Shown piece by piece: positions 14,698-23,807 of a stretch of 64,000 nt of DNA. The notes beneath the pieces were generated by a model, which was not told the origin of the DNA, made no database searches, and worked only from the letters and a program-made list of their open reading frames with translations. This DNA comes from Agrocybe praecox (lineage: Eukaryota; Basidiomycota; Agaricomycetes; Agaricales; Agrocybaceae). Made by a program: the position numbers and the translations under genes. The DNA lies in NCBI GenBank assembly GCA_964017145.1, contig OZ024843.1, positions 2,099,001-2,163,000 on the forward strand, in the 5' to 3' direction. Each line of letters opens with the position of its first letter. The stretch's first letter is position 1.

Positions 14698-15983
14698 TTA
14701 ATAGTAATGCAAGAAGAGCAAGCTCAAACTAGCTCCAACCAGGAAAACCAAAATGAACAAACGACCGTCCTTTGCGCGTCGTTTTGCTTCCTTGAGTTGC
14801 TCGTTGCCTTTTTCGACAGCAGATGTTGTAGTCAATGCATCCTCGTACAATTGATCCGTAAGCTCTGTTTGCCGGGTTAGATGAGTGACAAGCTCCATTT
14901 GAAGGGCACTGATGTCCATTAATCGTGATTCTGCCTGCTGGACGGATTCTAATGTATCTTGAACACCTTTCAATATGTTCGCGTTTTCAGCTTCAAATTG
15001 CATGATTTGAGAAGCAGACAATTCTATTTCGTCTTCGTCGTCATCTTCCGAAACGTATGCTGATCCCGTTGGTGTATATGTAGTTGTCGGATGAGATGAC
15101 CCTTGCGGGGATGTTACCCCTATCGTTGCTGCAATAGTGCTTTCTAACCAGCTGCCTGGGCCCTTGATTTGTTGCTCTGCGAGAGGTGGTTGGTTCCGTG
15201 TCTTCATTGTCATAACCTCTTGCGCAGCACCAGACCCCAGAGTCTTCGCCCTTTCCAACTGACGCTTTACGCGCTCTTCTTGAAGTTCTTTTTGAGTTTG
15301 ACTCGCTTCCGTCAGTCTCCTGCTGAGATACCACGTTATACTAGAATGGTGTGCCGCAATGACGTCCGAGGTTAAAGTTGATTCGTCTTGCCGTAACCGC
15401 GCGGGTAGAAATCGAGTTAGAGGGTTTGTTTTGCTGGCAACTAAAGCTGCTCGACCTGCAGTTTATCTGTAAGCTGCAATCTTTAGGAAGTATCGGGGCA
15501 GAGACGACATACGTTTCTCCAGAGCTTCCATTTCCTTGACCCTGTCTGAGCAGCGCGTGAGTATTACGCGAGCCTGTAGGTCAATTTGGTCCCGTTCTTC
15601 ATTCGTCAAATGTCGAGTATTACTCCAGGAGGAAGAGCTGTCGTTCAGGTCTATATTTCTCGAGCCTTGGCGCGAAAGAGGAGAAAGACGGGAGTCGGTA
15701 TTCAGGTAGGCTGCTCTGACGTTTGCTAACATCTTCGTCAACGTATTTATATGATTCATCTAAAGCAGGAACCTTCATGGTCAGTAATTACTATTACCTT
15801 GACCAAAGAAATGGCTCATACGATGTTATACGCTTCAGCCAGATAGGATTTATCAACAGAATCCTTCTCGTCGTCTTCAACCCTACTCCGCTTTGATACC
15901 TTCCTCCTTTTAACGTCTGGAATGGCGCTTTCACGTTCCTTAAGAACATTTCGAAATTCATTGGTTATATCTCTGAACGGCAT
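14698..15983 (-). CDS. UFE1: UFE1/syntaxin-18-like ER Qa-SNARE
   Basis: Three main exons are seen. The N-terminus MPFRDITNEFRNVLKERES is the conserved syntaxin-18 opening that binds the Sec1/Dsl1 machinery. A helical region follows (MNHINTLTKMLANVRAAYL; LTNEERDQIDLQARVILTRC), matching the Ufe1 N-terminal domain, then a linker rich in Ser/Thr with an acidic patch DDDEDEIEL. The SNARE motif runs from IMQFEAENANILKGV through QAESRLMDISALQMELVTHL to QTELTDQLYEDA, with the layer-zero Gln in the middle. The protein ends in one tail anchor (LFILVFLVGASLSLLFLHYY). In the family it is the ER t-SNARE for retrograde COPI vesicles and ER fusion, bound by the Dsl1 tether. The first ATG in the conserved frame is the start. 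A hydrophobic tail anchor and stop only two residues later make the 3' end secure. Confidence 0.9.
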
Positions 15984-16465
15984 AGTTAAATAGATAGAAG
16001 GTGGTTGACTTTTTTAAAGTATGAAGAAAGGAACCCAGGAGTCGTGGACCTAAATGAGAGGGGCAACCGGCTAACATAACAGGGAACTGTAAAGTCCACA
16101 TGGGGGAAATATTTCTCACGTGACGTTCTTTCTCGATTATATAAGGAAGGTCTGGGCATACAAATTTCCTTCCCAACCACAACCTCTCTGAGTATATGTG
16201 ATAGCTCTTTTTTCAAAGGCAGTCGCTTCTTCTAGTGATGTGGAAGAACGTACGGTCCTTGTTTGAGGCGGATGGTGATCACTTACCACCGTTTGCCATA
16301 GTTTGTGACCAACAATCACTTAAATAGCCTGTTCGCTACTTGCACTTGACAATGACTTACATATACGTTGAAAGATGCATCATTCACATTTTCAAAACCA
16401 ATCATTATCACGCCGCCATCAATTCCCGTTTGCCACCAACGTACTGTTAAATAGCAATCAAAAAA
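15984..16465 (-). promoter_or_regulatory. UFE1 upstream region with CACGTGACG element
   Basis: About 480 bp separate the UFE1 start from the end of the F-box gene. A CACGTGACG element lies at 16117-16125 (plus-strand orientation), about 135 bases upstream of the UFE1 ATG. It contains both an E-box and an ACGT bZIP core. Short ORFs here show no domain and no codon bias. No gene is called. Confidence 0.35.
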
Positions 16466-18307
16466 CTACCCCCCGTTTGGCGTTCGCGCTGCTTTTGAAC
16501 ACGGGTGGATGAAACAAATTTCGTTGCTTAAGCCGCCTGCGGTACCTTTCGTTTGCGCAACATCCGTCGGCATCTGATAAGAAACGTTAAGAAAGTAAGT
16601 CCTTTGAAACAAGGCTTCATTACACGCACAACAAAAGTCATTCTGTCCGCCGTGCATCAGGCGACAAACCGTCATTTCTGCCAGCTGCACAAGATCCACC
16701 TCCTTTACGAATGAACAATTGATCAAAGTAATTTCTGAGATGGGAGCTAATGAAACAGATCCATTCACGTTAATTCCTTCATTCTCCGTGCCAGTGGGGA
16801 GCCGACGTCTAACAAGCTCTACCAGTGCTCGTCCAGAAATTCTTCCGCACCATCTCAGATCCAACCGTTTCAATGAAGGGCACGATGCGTTCGGACCTAC
16901 TAATTGTTCGAGTACATCGTCCAAAATATCGCTATCATGTAGACGCAACTCTTCTAATAATGGTAAGGACGCGAATAATTCCATATAAATGGAATGATCG
17001 ATTTCGAGGTCTCGGAACTCCAACATAGATACTGGAGGTGTTGATTCCCGCATGAAATCTAGAATCCAAGTGCCGAGGTTTTCTGACTGTGCGCGTTCCA
17101 AAGACGAACGCAGTGAAAGATCGGTCAAGATGGGTGCCCTGATATGAGGCAAGAAACCGAAGATATTATTTGCTCCCATGATGGTCATGGATCTGAGGTG
17201 TGCCAGCTCGACTGTTGGTATATTTTGTAGGTCCATCGTGAATTGTTGATCATGCGGATTCGGGGCCTCTATTGTCAATTGTTCCAGATGGGGGAGCTCG
17301 TTCAAAAAACGGATGATTGTGGATACTGGCTGTCCGTTGGATCTATATGGCAGTCGCAACGTTAATTCCTTTATGGAGGGGGGTATGACGTTGGGACCAG
17401 GTAAGAGATTGCGAGAAATAAAAAGTGACCGAAGCTGTGGGGCTTTCATAGCGAAGGAGCGTAGGCTCGTGATTTCATGGTCGTTGTCGTTTGGATCGGC
17501 GTTGAACGTAAACTCCTGTTCGACTGAAAGACGTATAGTTTGCAACCGGGGTGCGGAGGCACCACATAGCTTTATCACCTGGTCTACTGGTTCTAGGAAG
17601 CGGGACTTTATGGTCAATGTCTTCCAGCGCCTTATGTCGGAATTTAACAAATGCATAATGTTATTTAGCTGGGATGTATCTTGTCCAATTTCAATGTCAA
17701 TCGCTAATGAAGTTTCTTGGGACCGTTGAAGCCACAATGCTGTACGCTGGTATGGGTCCCGGCCTTCGAGGTTGACATAAACATAGGACCATACTGTTGG
17801 AATGTAGGCCGCCTTCCTCCAGCTAGAGCATACATGGGACACAACAAGAGGTGTTCGAGTCCAACCGTTGTAAACACACTCTTCAAAGATAGACGCCAGG
17901 ATTTCTGGCGGAAGTCTCCTGGCTAGTGTGATTTGGCCCATGCATTTCCTTATTTCTATACGGTGTTGTTCTTGTTGAAATTGGAGCTGGCGAGCACTGC
18001 GAAGTAGCGTATCTATTTGTCCACCAAGTTGAGATATCGCTTGCTCATGTTCCTGGATAGTCCTGCGAACAGCATCAACGTCAACGACAGCTTCATCTAG
18101 CGCCAATGAAGTCATCCTGCTAAATGGGATTTTCCGAGGAGGAACCGCATGAGCGTTGCCGCAAAAGCTGACGAAAGATACGTTCGGATACCTTTGAATG
18201 AATCTATAAATTAACTTTTGTTGGACTTGATAGTAGCACAGATCTAGTAGCACCCACTTGCCAGTGTATAAGCGCGTCACGGTCATCGGACAAATAGAAC
18301 CAAGCAT
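16466..18307 (-). CDS. Intronless F-box protein with leucine-rich C-terminal region
   Basis: This is a single-exon ORF of 613 codons from the first ATG. The second in-frame ATG (complement of 18113-18115, MTSLALDEAVVD) gives 549 residues and is the better start, because the 64 residues before it lack the usual features and the common Agaricomycete form begins just before the coiled coil. Order: coiled coil (VRRTIQEHEQAISQLGGQ), F-box (LARRLPPEILASIFEECV, VSHVCSSWRKAAYIPTVWSY), then Leu-rich repeats from about residue 220 (LRSLFISRNLLPGP, LTDLSLRSSLER, LRLHDSDILDDVLEQL, LKRLDLRWCGRIS). It would act as the substrate receptor of an SCF ubiquitin ligase; the substrate is unknown. Such genes form large lineage-specific families in mushrooms. 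The last 60 residues (CCACNEALFQRTYF...) are not obviously part of the fold. Confidence 0.85.
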   Translation of the reverse strand: MLGSICPMTVTRLYTGKWVLLDLCYYQVQQKLIYRFIQRYPNVSFVSFCGNAHAVPPRKIPFSRMTSLALDEAVVDVDAVRRTIQEHEQAISQLGGQIDTLLRSARQLQFQQEQHRIEIRKCMGQITLARRLPPEILASIFEECVYNGWTRTPLVVSHVCSSWRKAAYIPTVWSYVYVNLEGRDPYQRTALWLQRSQETSLAIDIEIGQDTSQLNNIMHLLNSDIRRWKTLTIKSRFLEPVDQVIKLCGASAPRLQTIRLSVEQEFTFNADPNDNDHEITSLRSFAMKAPQLRSLFISRNLLPGPNVIPPSIKELTLRLPYRSNGQPVSTIIRFLNELPHLEQLTIEAPNPHDQQFTMDLQNIPTVELAHLRSMTIMGANNIFGFLPHIRAPILTDLSLRSSLERAQSENLGTWILDFMRESTPPVSMLEFRDLEIDHSIYMELFASLPLLEELRLHDSDILDDVLEQLVGPNASCPSLKRLDLRWCGRISGRALVELVRRRLPTGTENEGINVNGSVSLAPISEITLINCSFVKEVDLVQLAEMTVCRLMHGGQNDFCCACNEALFQRTYFLNVSYQMPTDVAQTKGTAGGLSNEICFIHPCSKAARTPNGG

Positions 18308-19217
18308 AACACTTGTGTTTTCTTTTTTTATCTGTTGCTTGCCGCTTGATGATCATTGGATTAGTAACTCGTTGATGACGGCCTCAAACTCAAACTTGAG
18401 TTTCCAAGTCCTAGTATTCTCAACAGTCACAATTTCAGGCACCCTCGATACCCAAGTACGAACATTCACTGTTGCTGCGTCAGCTAGATGAGCTATCAAA
18501 GCTAGTGAGTCCTACCTGGTTTTATCAGTCAGTCAAAAACGAGCGAGACTCCTCCGAAATTAAGCTGATGGCACGTCATCATCATGTTTTACTGCTATCA
18601 TGGCTGTTTTAGATGCCTATGTCATTTTCGCGTTAAACCTGGTTTTCGCGTCATGGAGGCCGTTCTTTCATTGACAAAAAATTATTCATTGAGCCTGGAA
18701 CACCGCCATGTGTCAGGCAATAATATGAAGAACAGTCGGCGCCCAACTTTGTCGTCGCCTGTGCATTTATTTCTATTCCTTTTTATACAATCTACCGCAT
18801 CAGCCAGTAAATCTCACGTATCACATCGTACCGCGCCCGTGCCCCGTACATCCGATGATGTTGGAACGTAGAAGTGTTGCCCGAAGGCGAGGTTGTGCAG
18901 CGAATTTGAGTCCTTGACGCTGTCTGTCATGTAAATATACCTCGCGTACCTTTCAATTTTCTGTAGTACGCGATCTTGAATTAGGCTTGATCGGACCTGA
19001 GATAAATAACATATTGGCATTGCTATCGATGAGCTCAAGAGAGATAAGATCCTTACAAGTACAACTTTGTTTCCAGAATAAGGAAAAGTATTGAGCACGC
19101 AATGTAGACGCAAGAACTGACGAAAGTTAGTAAACGTGAGAAACGAAGGCGCGATTGGCGGGGAAAGATCATATAATTACTTTCATCTTATCTCCCCGCA
19201 ATCCTCACATTATTGCA
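18308..19217. other. Divergent spacer, F-box / peroxiredoxin (about 0.9 kb)
   Basis: This holds the upstream regions of both flanking genes. The minus strand between about 19140 and 18830 can be spliced into three short reading segments with GT/AG ends (the last one reading QRQGLKFAAQPRLRATLLRS), but no ATG precedes them in frame and no domain is recognised. Otherwise nothing was seen. Confidence 0.4.
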
Positions 19218-20217
19218 ATGCCTTCTCTACGCCTTGGTAACATCGCCCCCGACTTTGAGGCCCAAACAACCGCTGGTCCTATCAAATTCCATGACTGGAT
19301 TGGTGATTCCTGGGTGCGTACACACCAAACTCCTGTCCATATCCTCAATCTTATCACCATTTAGGCCATCCTTTTCTCCCATCCCGGAGACTTTACCCCT
19401 GTTTGCACTACTGAACTAGGCGAGGTAGCCCGCCGTGCCCCAGACTTCGCTAAGAGAAACGTCAAGGTCATTGGAATCTCTGCCAATGGTTTGGACGAGC
19501 ATGACAAGTGGGTGAAAGACATCAACGACTTTGGATCCAAGTTTGCGCCTACGGACGTTCAATTCCCCATTGTATGGACTGTGCTGTATCTTTTCTTGAG
19601 TCTGTGTTCGATGTCTTTGCCGTAGATTGCCGATCCGGACAGGAAAATCTCGACTTTATACGATATGTTGGACGAGCAGGATGCTACCAACCGTGACGCC
19701 AAAGGCCTTCCATTCACCGTAAGTGCACGAGCATTTTGCACAACAGGAAGTATATTCAGACAAACATTACAGATCCGCACGGTCTTTGTAATTGACCCCA
19801 AGAAGACCATCCGTCTCACTCTTGCTTATCCTGCATCCACTGGACGCAACTTTGACGAAATCCTTCGGTAAGCCTGCTCCAGATATCCACGTGAAAACTC
19901 GGGCGCTGAAATCGAATTGCTGCAGTGTTGTTGACTGTAAGCATCATAACCCTACTTGAGATAGTGTCAACTGAACAAAACTGATTTTGCGCAGCCCTTC
20001 AAATCGGAGACAAGCACCGAGTTACCACTCCAGTCAACTGGAAGAAGGGTGAAGATGTCATCGTTCACCCATCTGTTACCAACGATGAAGTGAAGACCTT
20101 GTTCCCTGAATACAGCCAACACCTCGTAAGTCATAGCTATTACTCGGACAGAAGAAAAATGCAGCTGACACTGTGAATTAGCCATATCTCCGAACGACCC
20201 CTCTCAAAGTCGATTGA
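19218..20217 (+). CDS. 1-Cys peroxiredoxin (Prx6/PRX1 type)
   Basis: Five exons encode about 220 residues. The peroxidatic cysteine lies in FSHPGDFTPVCTTELGEVA (Pxxx(T/S)xxC), followed by KRNVKVIGISANGLDEHDKW, PIIADPDRKIS, RTVFVIDPKKTIRLTLAYP and TGRNFDEILRVVDSLQ. The C-terminal TPVNWKKGEDVIVHPSV is characteristic of the Prx6 subfamily, with no resolving cysteine of the 2-Cys type visible. The enzyme reduces hydrogen peroxide and organic hydroperoxides. The yeast Prx1 relative is mitochondrial, but here the first ATG directly precedes the PSLRLGNIAPDFEAQ core, so no targeting extension is visible and a cytosolic site is likelier. An in-frame TTG 63 bases upstream is not a credible start. The gene is co-directional with the proteasome gene 212 bp downstream. 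Confidence 0.93.
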
Positions 20218-20429
20218 AATCAAGTAGTTAGTTTGTGTTGAGAATAGTGTCGTGTACAAAAAGAAAAGAAGTGTATAAATTGAGTGTTAATGACATTGCT
20301 GAATACCCAAATACGCGTTGTGCAGAAATAAGACCAAATAGAGGCATACGCAATCGAGACGCGCGTCGTATAGTACATCATCAATTAGCATCCTATATCC
20401 CTTCTTCAACCTCAACATCACATTGCACT

Positions 20430-21410
20430 ATGGCCAGCGCTGACGGTGGTGCTTACAGGTAATCTCAAAGATGCACTGTCGATGTCCGAGCCTGATCTCT
20501 CTGTAGTTATTCCTTGACGGTCTTCTCCCCGAGTGGGAAGCTAGTCCAGATTGAACATGCACTTGCTGCAGTTGCTCAGGGTACGACGAGTCTTGGAATT
20601 AAAGGTATGATCTGACTTGCATTTTTGTATCAATGGTGGACTGATGACTCCCAGCGACCAACGGCATTGTTATTGCAACGGAGAAGAAGACATCGTCAAT
20701 TCTAATCGACGATTCTGTAATCGAGAAAGTGGCCACTATCTGCCCCAATATCGGTATCGTGTACTCAGGGATGGGACCAGACTTCCGAATACTCGTCACA
20801 AAAGCACGCAAGTCTGCTCAGGCATACTGGAAGATCTATGGAGAATACCCACCTACGAGAGTACTAGTACAAGAAATCGCGACGGTCATGCAGCAGGCAA
20901 CCCAATCAGGGTAAGTGTCTTCACCTGATTATACAACTATGATGTTTCTGATACGCGGTTCAGAGGTGTAAGGCCCTATGGTGTCTCATTGTTGGTGGCA
21001 GGCTGGGATACACACCGCGGTCCTTCGCTCTATCAAGTTGATCCTTCTGGCTCTTTTTGGGCGTGGAAAGCGAGTGCTATCGGTAAGAACATGACTAATG
21101 CCAAAACATTCCTGGAGAAACGGTAGGTTCTTATTATGTCACGATTGTTGGAACCCCACTTAGTGATTGCGCGTTGCTTTCCAGATACAACGATGACATC
21201 AGTCTGGAGGACGCAATACACACTGCTCTCTTGACTTTGAAAGAGGGATTCGAAGGACAGATGACAGAAAAGACAATCGAGATCGGTGTAGTGACTGTTC
21301 CGACCCCTGCAGAGCTTGAAGAAGGGAAAATCGGAGGAGAGACTGGGCGGCCCAAACCCACATTCAGGAAGTTATCTGAAGAGGAAGTCAGGGATTATCT
21401 AGCTCTTTAG
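20430..21410 (+). CDS. PRE8: 20S proteasome subunit alpha type-2 (PRE8/PSMA2)
   Basis: About 250 residues over five exons. It opens with the alpha-subunit signature [20 protein letters not shown], then [41 protein letters not shown] and [20 protein letters not shown]. The middle and C-terminal part ([32 protein letters not shown]) matches alpha2 specifically. No N-terminal catalytic Thr is expected in an alpha subunit. It forms the outer ring of the 20S core and takes part in gating and 19S docking. The last exon carries an acidic, lysine-containing tail. Introns have standard GT/AG ends. Nothing unusual. Confidence 0.95.
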
Positions 21411-22253
21411 TCGCCAGCTATTTGTGTACGTCTCTCTATTACCATGTATAATTACCAAGAACGCGCTCTTTTAGGATTCATATATTTTAGTCATCTCTTC
21501 AAGGGCCTGACTGTCTATTAATAAATCAGGCAGATTGATTGACAAACTGAGGACCTGAAGTATCTTTGTTCTGTTCAGATCAAACGATATAAAATGCGTC
21601 GTGGTCGTGAAGTGCGTCCAACTCGGTCCAGATCGGCTGGTGCAGCTCCACAGGCTGTAGCCAGACAGACAGTAAGCGCATACGTATCTTTTTATGTCGA
21701 TTTGTACCTTTTTGACTGCTGTGTCATAGACCCAACAGTTCATCCACAACATTAACTTGTCCGTAACCTCGAAGGCCTTGATTTCGTGTCTTTCTTGTTA
21801 TTCGCGGCGTTTTTTAGTCTGGCAGTTTCGGAGAGAATCGTGGGACCCTTCCTTTCTGACTTGGGACCCACCGAAAGGCAACCCAAATCATGTCTATTGC
21901 TCTATTTGAAAAAAAGGCAACATTGAAGCGTGGTCGACCCTTGAAACGGCGCTTTAGCAAATGATATAACGCTCGGCATTCGGTGCTGGTTCAGCGCTAA
22001 ACATGGACACCCTGTGGATCGCTTAATGCAACCCTTCAAGATCATCGAGATATTATGTTGAATCTCGATCTGCCACTTTCCCACTTGGGACAACAACGAC
22101 TATCTACGCAATGACCACATACCCTCTTATTTGAGTAACCGAGCTGTGCTTTTCAGCATATAAAGCACCTATCGGACCAAGTCTTGAAATTCAACAACCC
22201 ATCCTCCGCTTTCAAGTTCTACATCCTCTGTTTTTAACCTCCAACATTTCAAC
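21411..22253 (+). other. Spacer with a possible decayed small gene and a TATA box
   Basis: 843 bp between two co-directional genes. At 21594-21671 there is a neat 26-codon start exon (MRRGREVRPTRSRSAGAAPQ...) followed by a good donor GTAAGC at 21672 and an acceptor CATAG ending at 21729. The exon that follows soon loses any recognisable domain. The basic, Arg/Pro/Ala-rich start recalls the targeting end of MIX17/CHCHD2-like proteins, but no CHCH motif follows, so this may be a relic. A TATAAA at 22159-22164 lies about 90 bases before the next ATG and probably belongs to its promoter. Confidence 0.35.
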
Positions 22254-23047
22254 ATGAGCACTTTCAATGCCAACGTTCCCAGAGAGCCTAAACGCGTCCC
22301 AATGGCTTGCACGCACTGTCGACAGAAGAAGCTGAAGGTAAATTTCTTTGTCTTTCTGTCTCCTCTCTTCTTCTGACTTTCTTTCCTGTTTAGTGCAGAG
22401 TGGATCAAGGCCAAACTCGCTGCCAACGATGTGTCCACGAAGGAGTATCCTGCCGATTTGTCCCTGTCAGCCTGGAAACGTCCTCTTCAAACGATTGGTC
22501 GGGTTCACCTCCCCTAACTCTCAGTGCCAATGGCACGCCTTACTATTACGACCAGTCATCGATATCCCCTGTTTATGCCAATCAACCATGGCCAGCACGA
22601 TCTCCCGGAGATGCTTCGTCTTCGCCAGTGATGTCACAACATGCTGGCGGAGGATCCTACTACCAACAAGGCTCGTATGTTGATTTCGACGGTCCGTTGC
22701 AATATTCCGGCCAGGGCACTCAACCTCAACCCGCCGGGCATCTGGCGGCAAATCCTGCATATAACCCTTACTCTCAATCCTTTAACGGAACAATGGATGA
22801 ACAGCAGATTACTAATGGATTCTCCAACCCTGCAATGCAATATCCTGGGCCACATGGCTATGTAAACCCTGCACAAGGATCGCCCTATCAGAGCAATACA
22901 TACAGTCCGTACGCGCAATCGCCCATGGGCATGTCTCGAGATGGGTAAGATATATTCCGCATGACTTGGTCACTAGTTTGACTCATATTATCATTCAGAA
23001 ACTATCCCGCTTCGCAATATCGTAGTCACTACGGAGGTTCTTCTTGA
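22254..23047 (+). CDS. Small Zn2Cys6 DNA-binding protein with Gln/Pro/Tyr-rich tail
   Basis: Three exons (22254-22337, 22394-22944, 22999-23047) give 227 residues. The Zn2Cys6 cluster is near the N-terminus: ACTHCRQKKLKCRVD, then RCQRCVHEGVSCRFVP, with all six cysteines. The rest is low complexity, rich in Ser, Gln, Pro, Asn, Tyr and Gly (for example QYRSHYGGSS at the end), with no Fungal_trans domain. The first intron splits the cluster right after the KKLK codons, as often seen in these genes. A TATAAA box lies about 90 bases upstream of the ATG. It is expected to be a nuclear DNA-binding regulator. The lack of a middle homology domain and the short disordered tail are typical of a common mushroom subfamily. 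Targets unknown. Confidence 0.85.
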
Positions 23048-23807
23048 ACAATAGACGTTTTCCTTTACATACATAGACTTCAACTATATTTTTTGGTTTG
23101 GATCAAGCAGTCACTTTTCTATATCATGGACCAAGCATTTTAGATTTTTCATCATAGCTTTCCTCTGTTTATTTATTATATTTATTCCTGTACATGGTAT
23201 ATCTCGATTTAAGTCACCTAGTGACAGTCATTTACTTATCCCTGTCTCTTCAGCGCGTCCGCGTCAAATGACACACCCGTACCTTTAGGCTTTCAACCAT
23301 CAGAGGAAATAGTTTTTCATTTGAAGGTGGTCCTCTTTCGTCACAGTTCTAGTCTGACTGGATAGTGACCGACACAGTTTAGGAAAGGTACCATTTCTCC
23401 AATCAGAGTGATATTTACCAGCGAGGTCGTCGTTTCAGATTGATCGCACGTGGCTTTTAAGCGATGCAACAGAGAGAGAAACCTGAACCTGAGAGTGAGG
23501 GGTTGATCCTTATTGAACACGGATTTCATTTGGTAGCCGAAGCCCGAAATGATGCCTTTCTTTTGGACATTCTAGAAGAATATAATGACTTTAAGCCATA
23601 GCCTTGGAGTATCTTTTCGTACGTGGTTCGCTGATATGCATTATTATACACTGTGTGGTGTTAGACCCACAAACACGACAATCCCAGGCCAATCAAATTG
23701 TACAAGCGCCAAACAAATATATCTTTTCTCGTATCATGATTGTCCGGTCAACACAATTGCAGAGTTACGTGATCTTAACCTGTGGGTCCTGATCGGCTGG
23801 CCTATGG
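23048..23807. other. Convergent spacer (about 0.76 kb)
   Basis: This is the 3' flank of the Zn2Cys6 gene (AT-rich, TTTATTATATTTATTCC near 23168) and of the aldehyde dehydrogenase gene. A CACGTG hexamer is at 23447-23452 but it is not near a start codon. No coding signal was recognised. Confidence 0.4.

Noticed and set aside
16466..18307. Use of the first ATG (613 codons) for the F-box protein.
   Set aside because: Residues 1-64 are poor in F-box-family features and the second ATG directly precedes the coiled coil and F-box. The longer span is kept in the feature only because it is an intact ORF.
18814..19140. Possible small minus-strand gene divergent from the peroxiredoxin (FRQFLRLHCVLNTFPYSGNK, then VRSSLIQDRVLQKIE, then QRQGLKFAAQPRLRATLLRS).
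   Set aside because: GT-AG joints exist but there is no in-frame ATG and no recognised domain. It might be a LYR-like protein, but this was not convincing enough to call.
19155..19217. In-frame upstream start for the peroxiredoxin (possible targeting extension).
   Set aside because: The codon at 19155 is TTG, not ATG, and the extension has no amphipathic targeting character.
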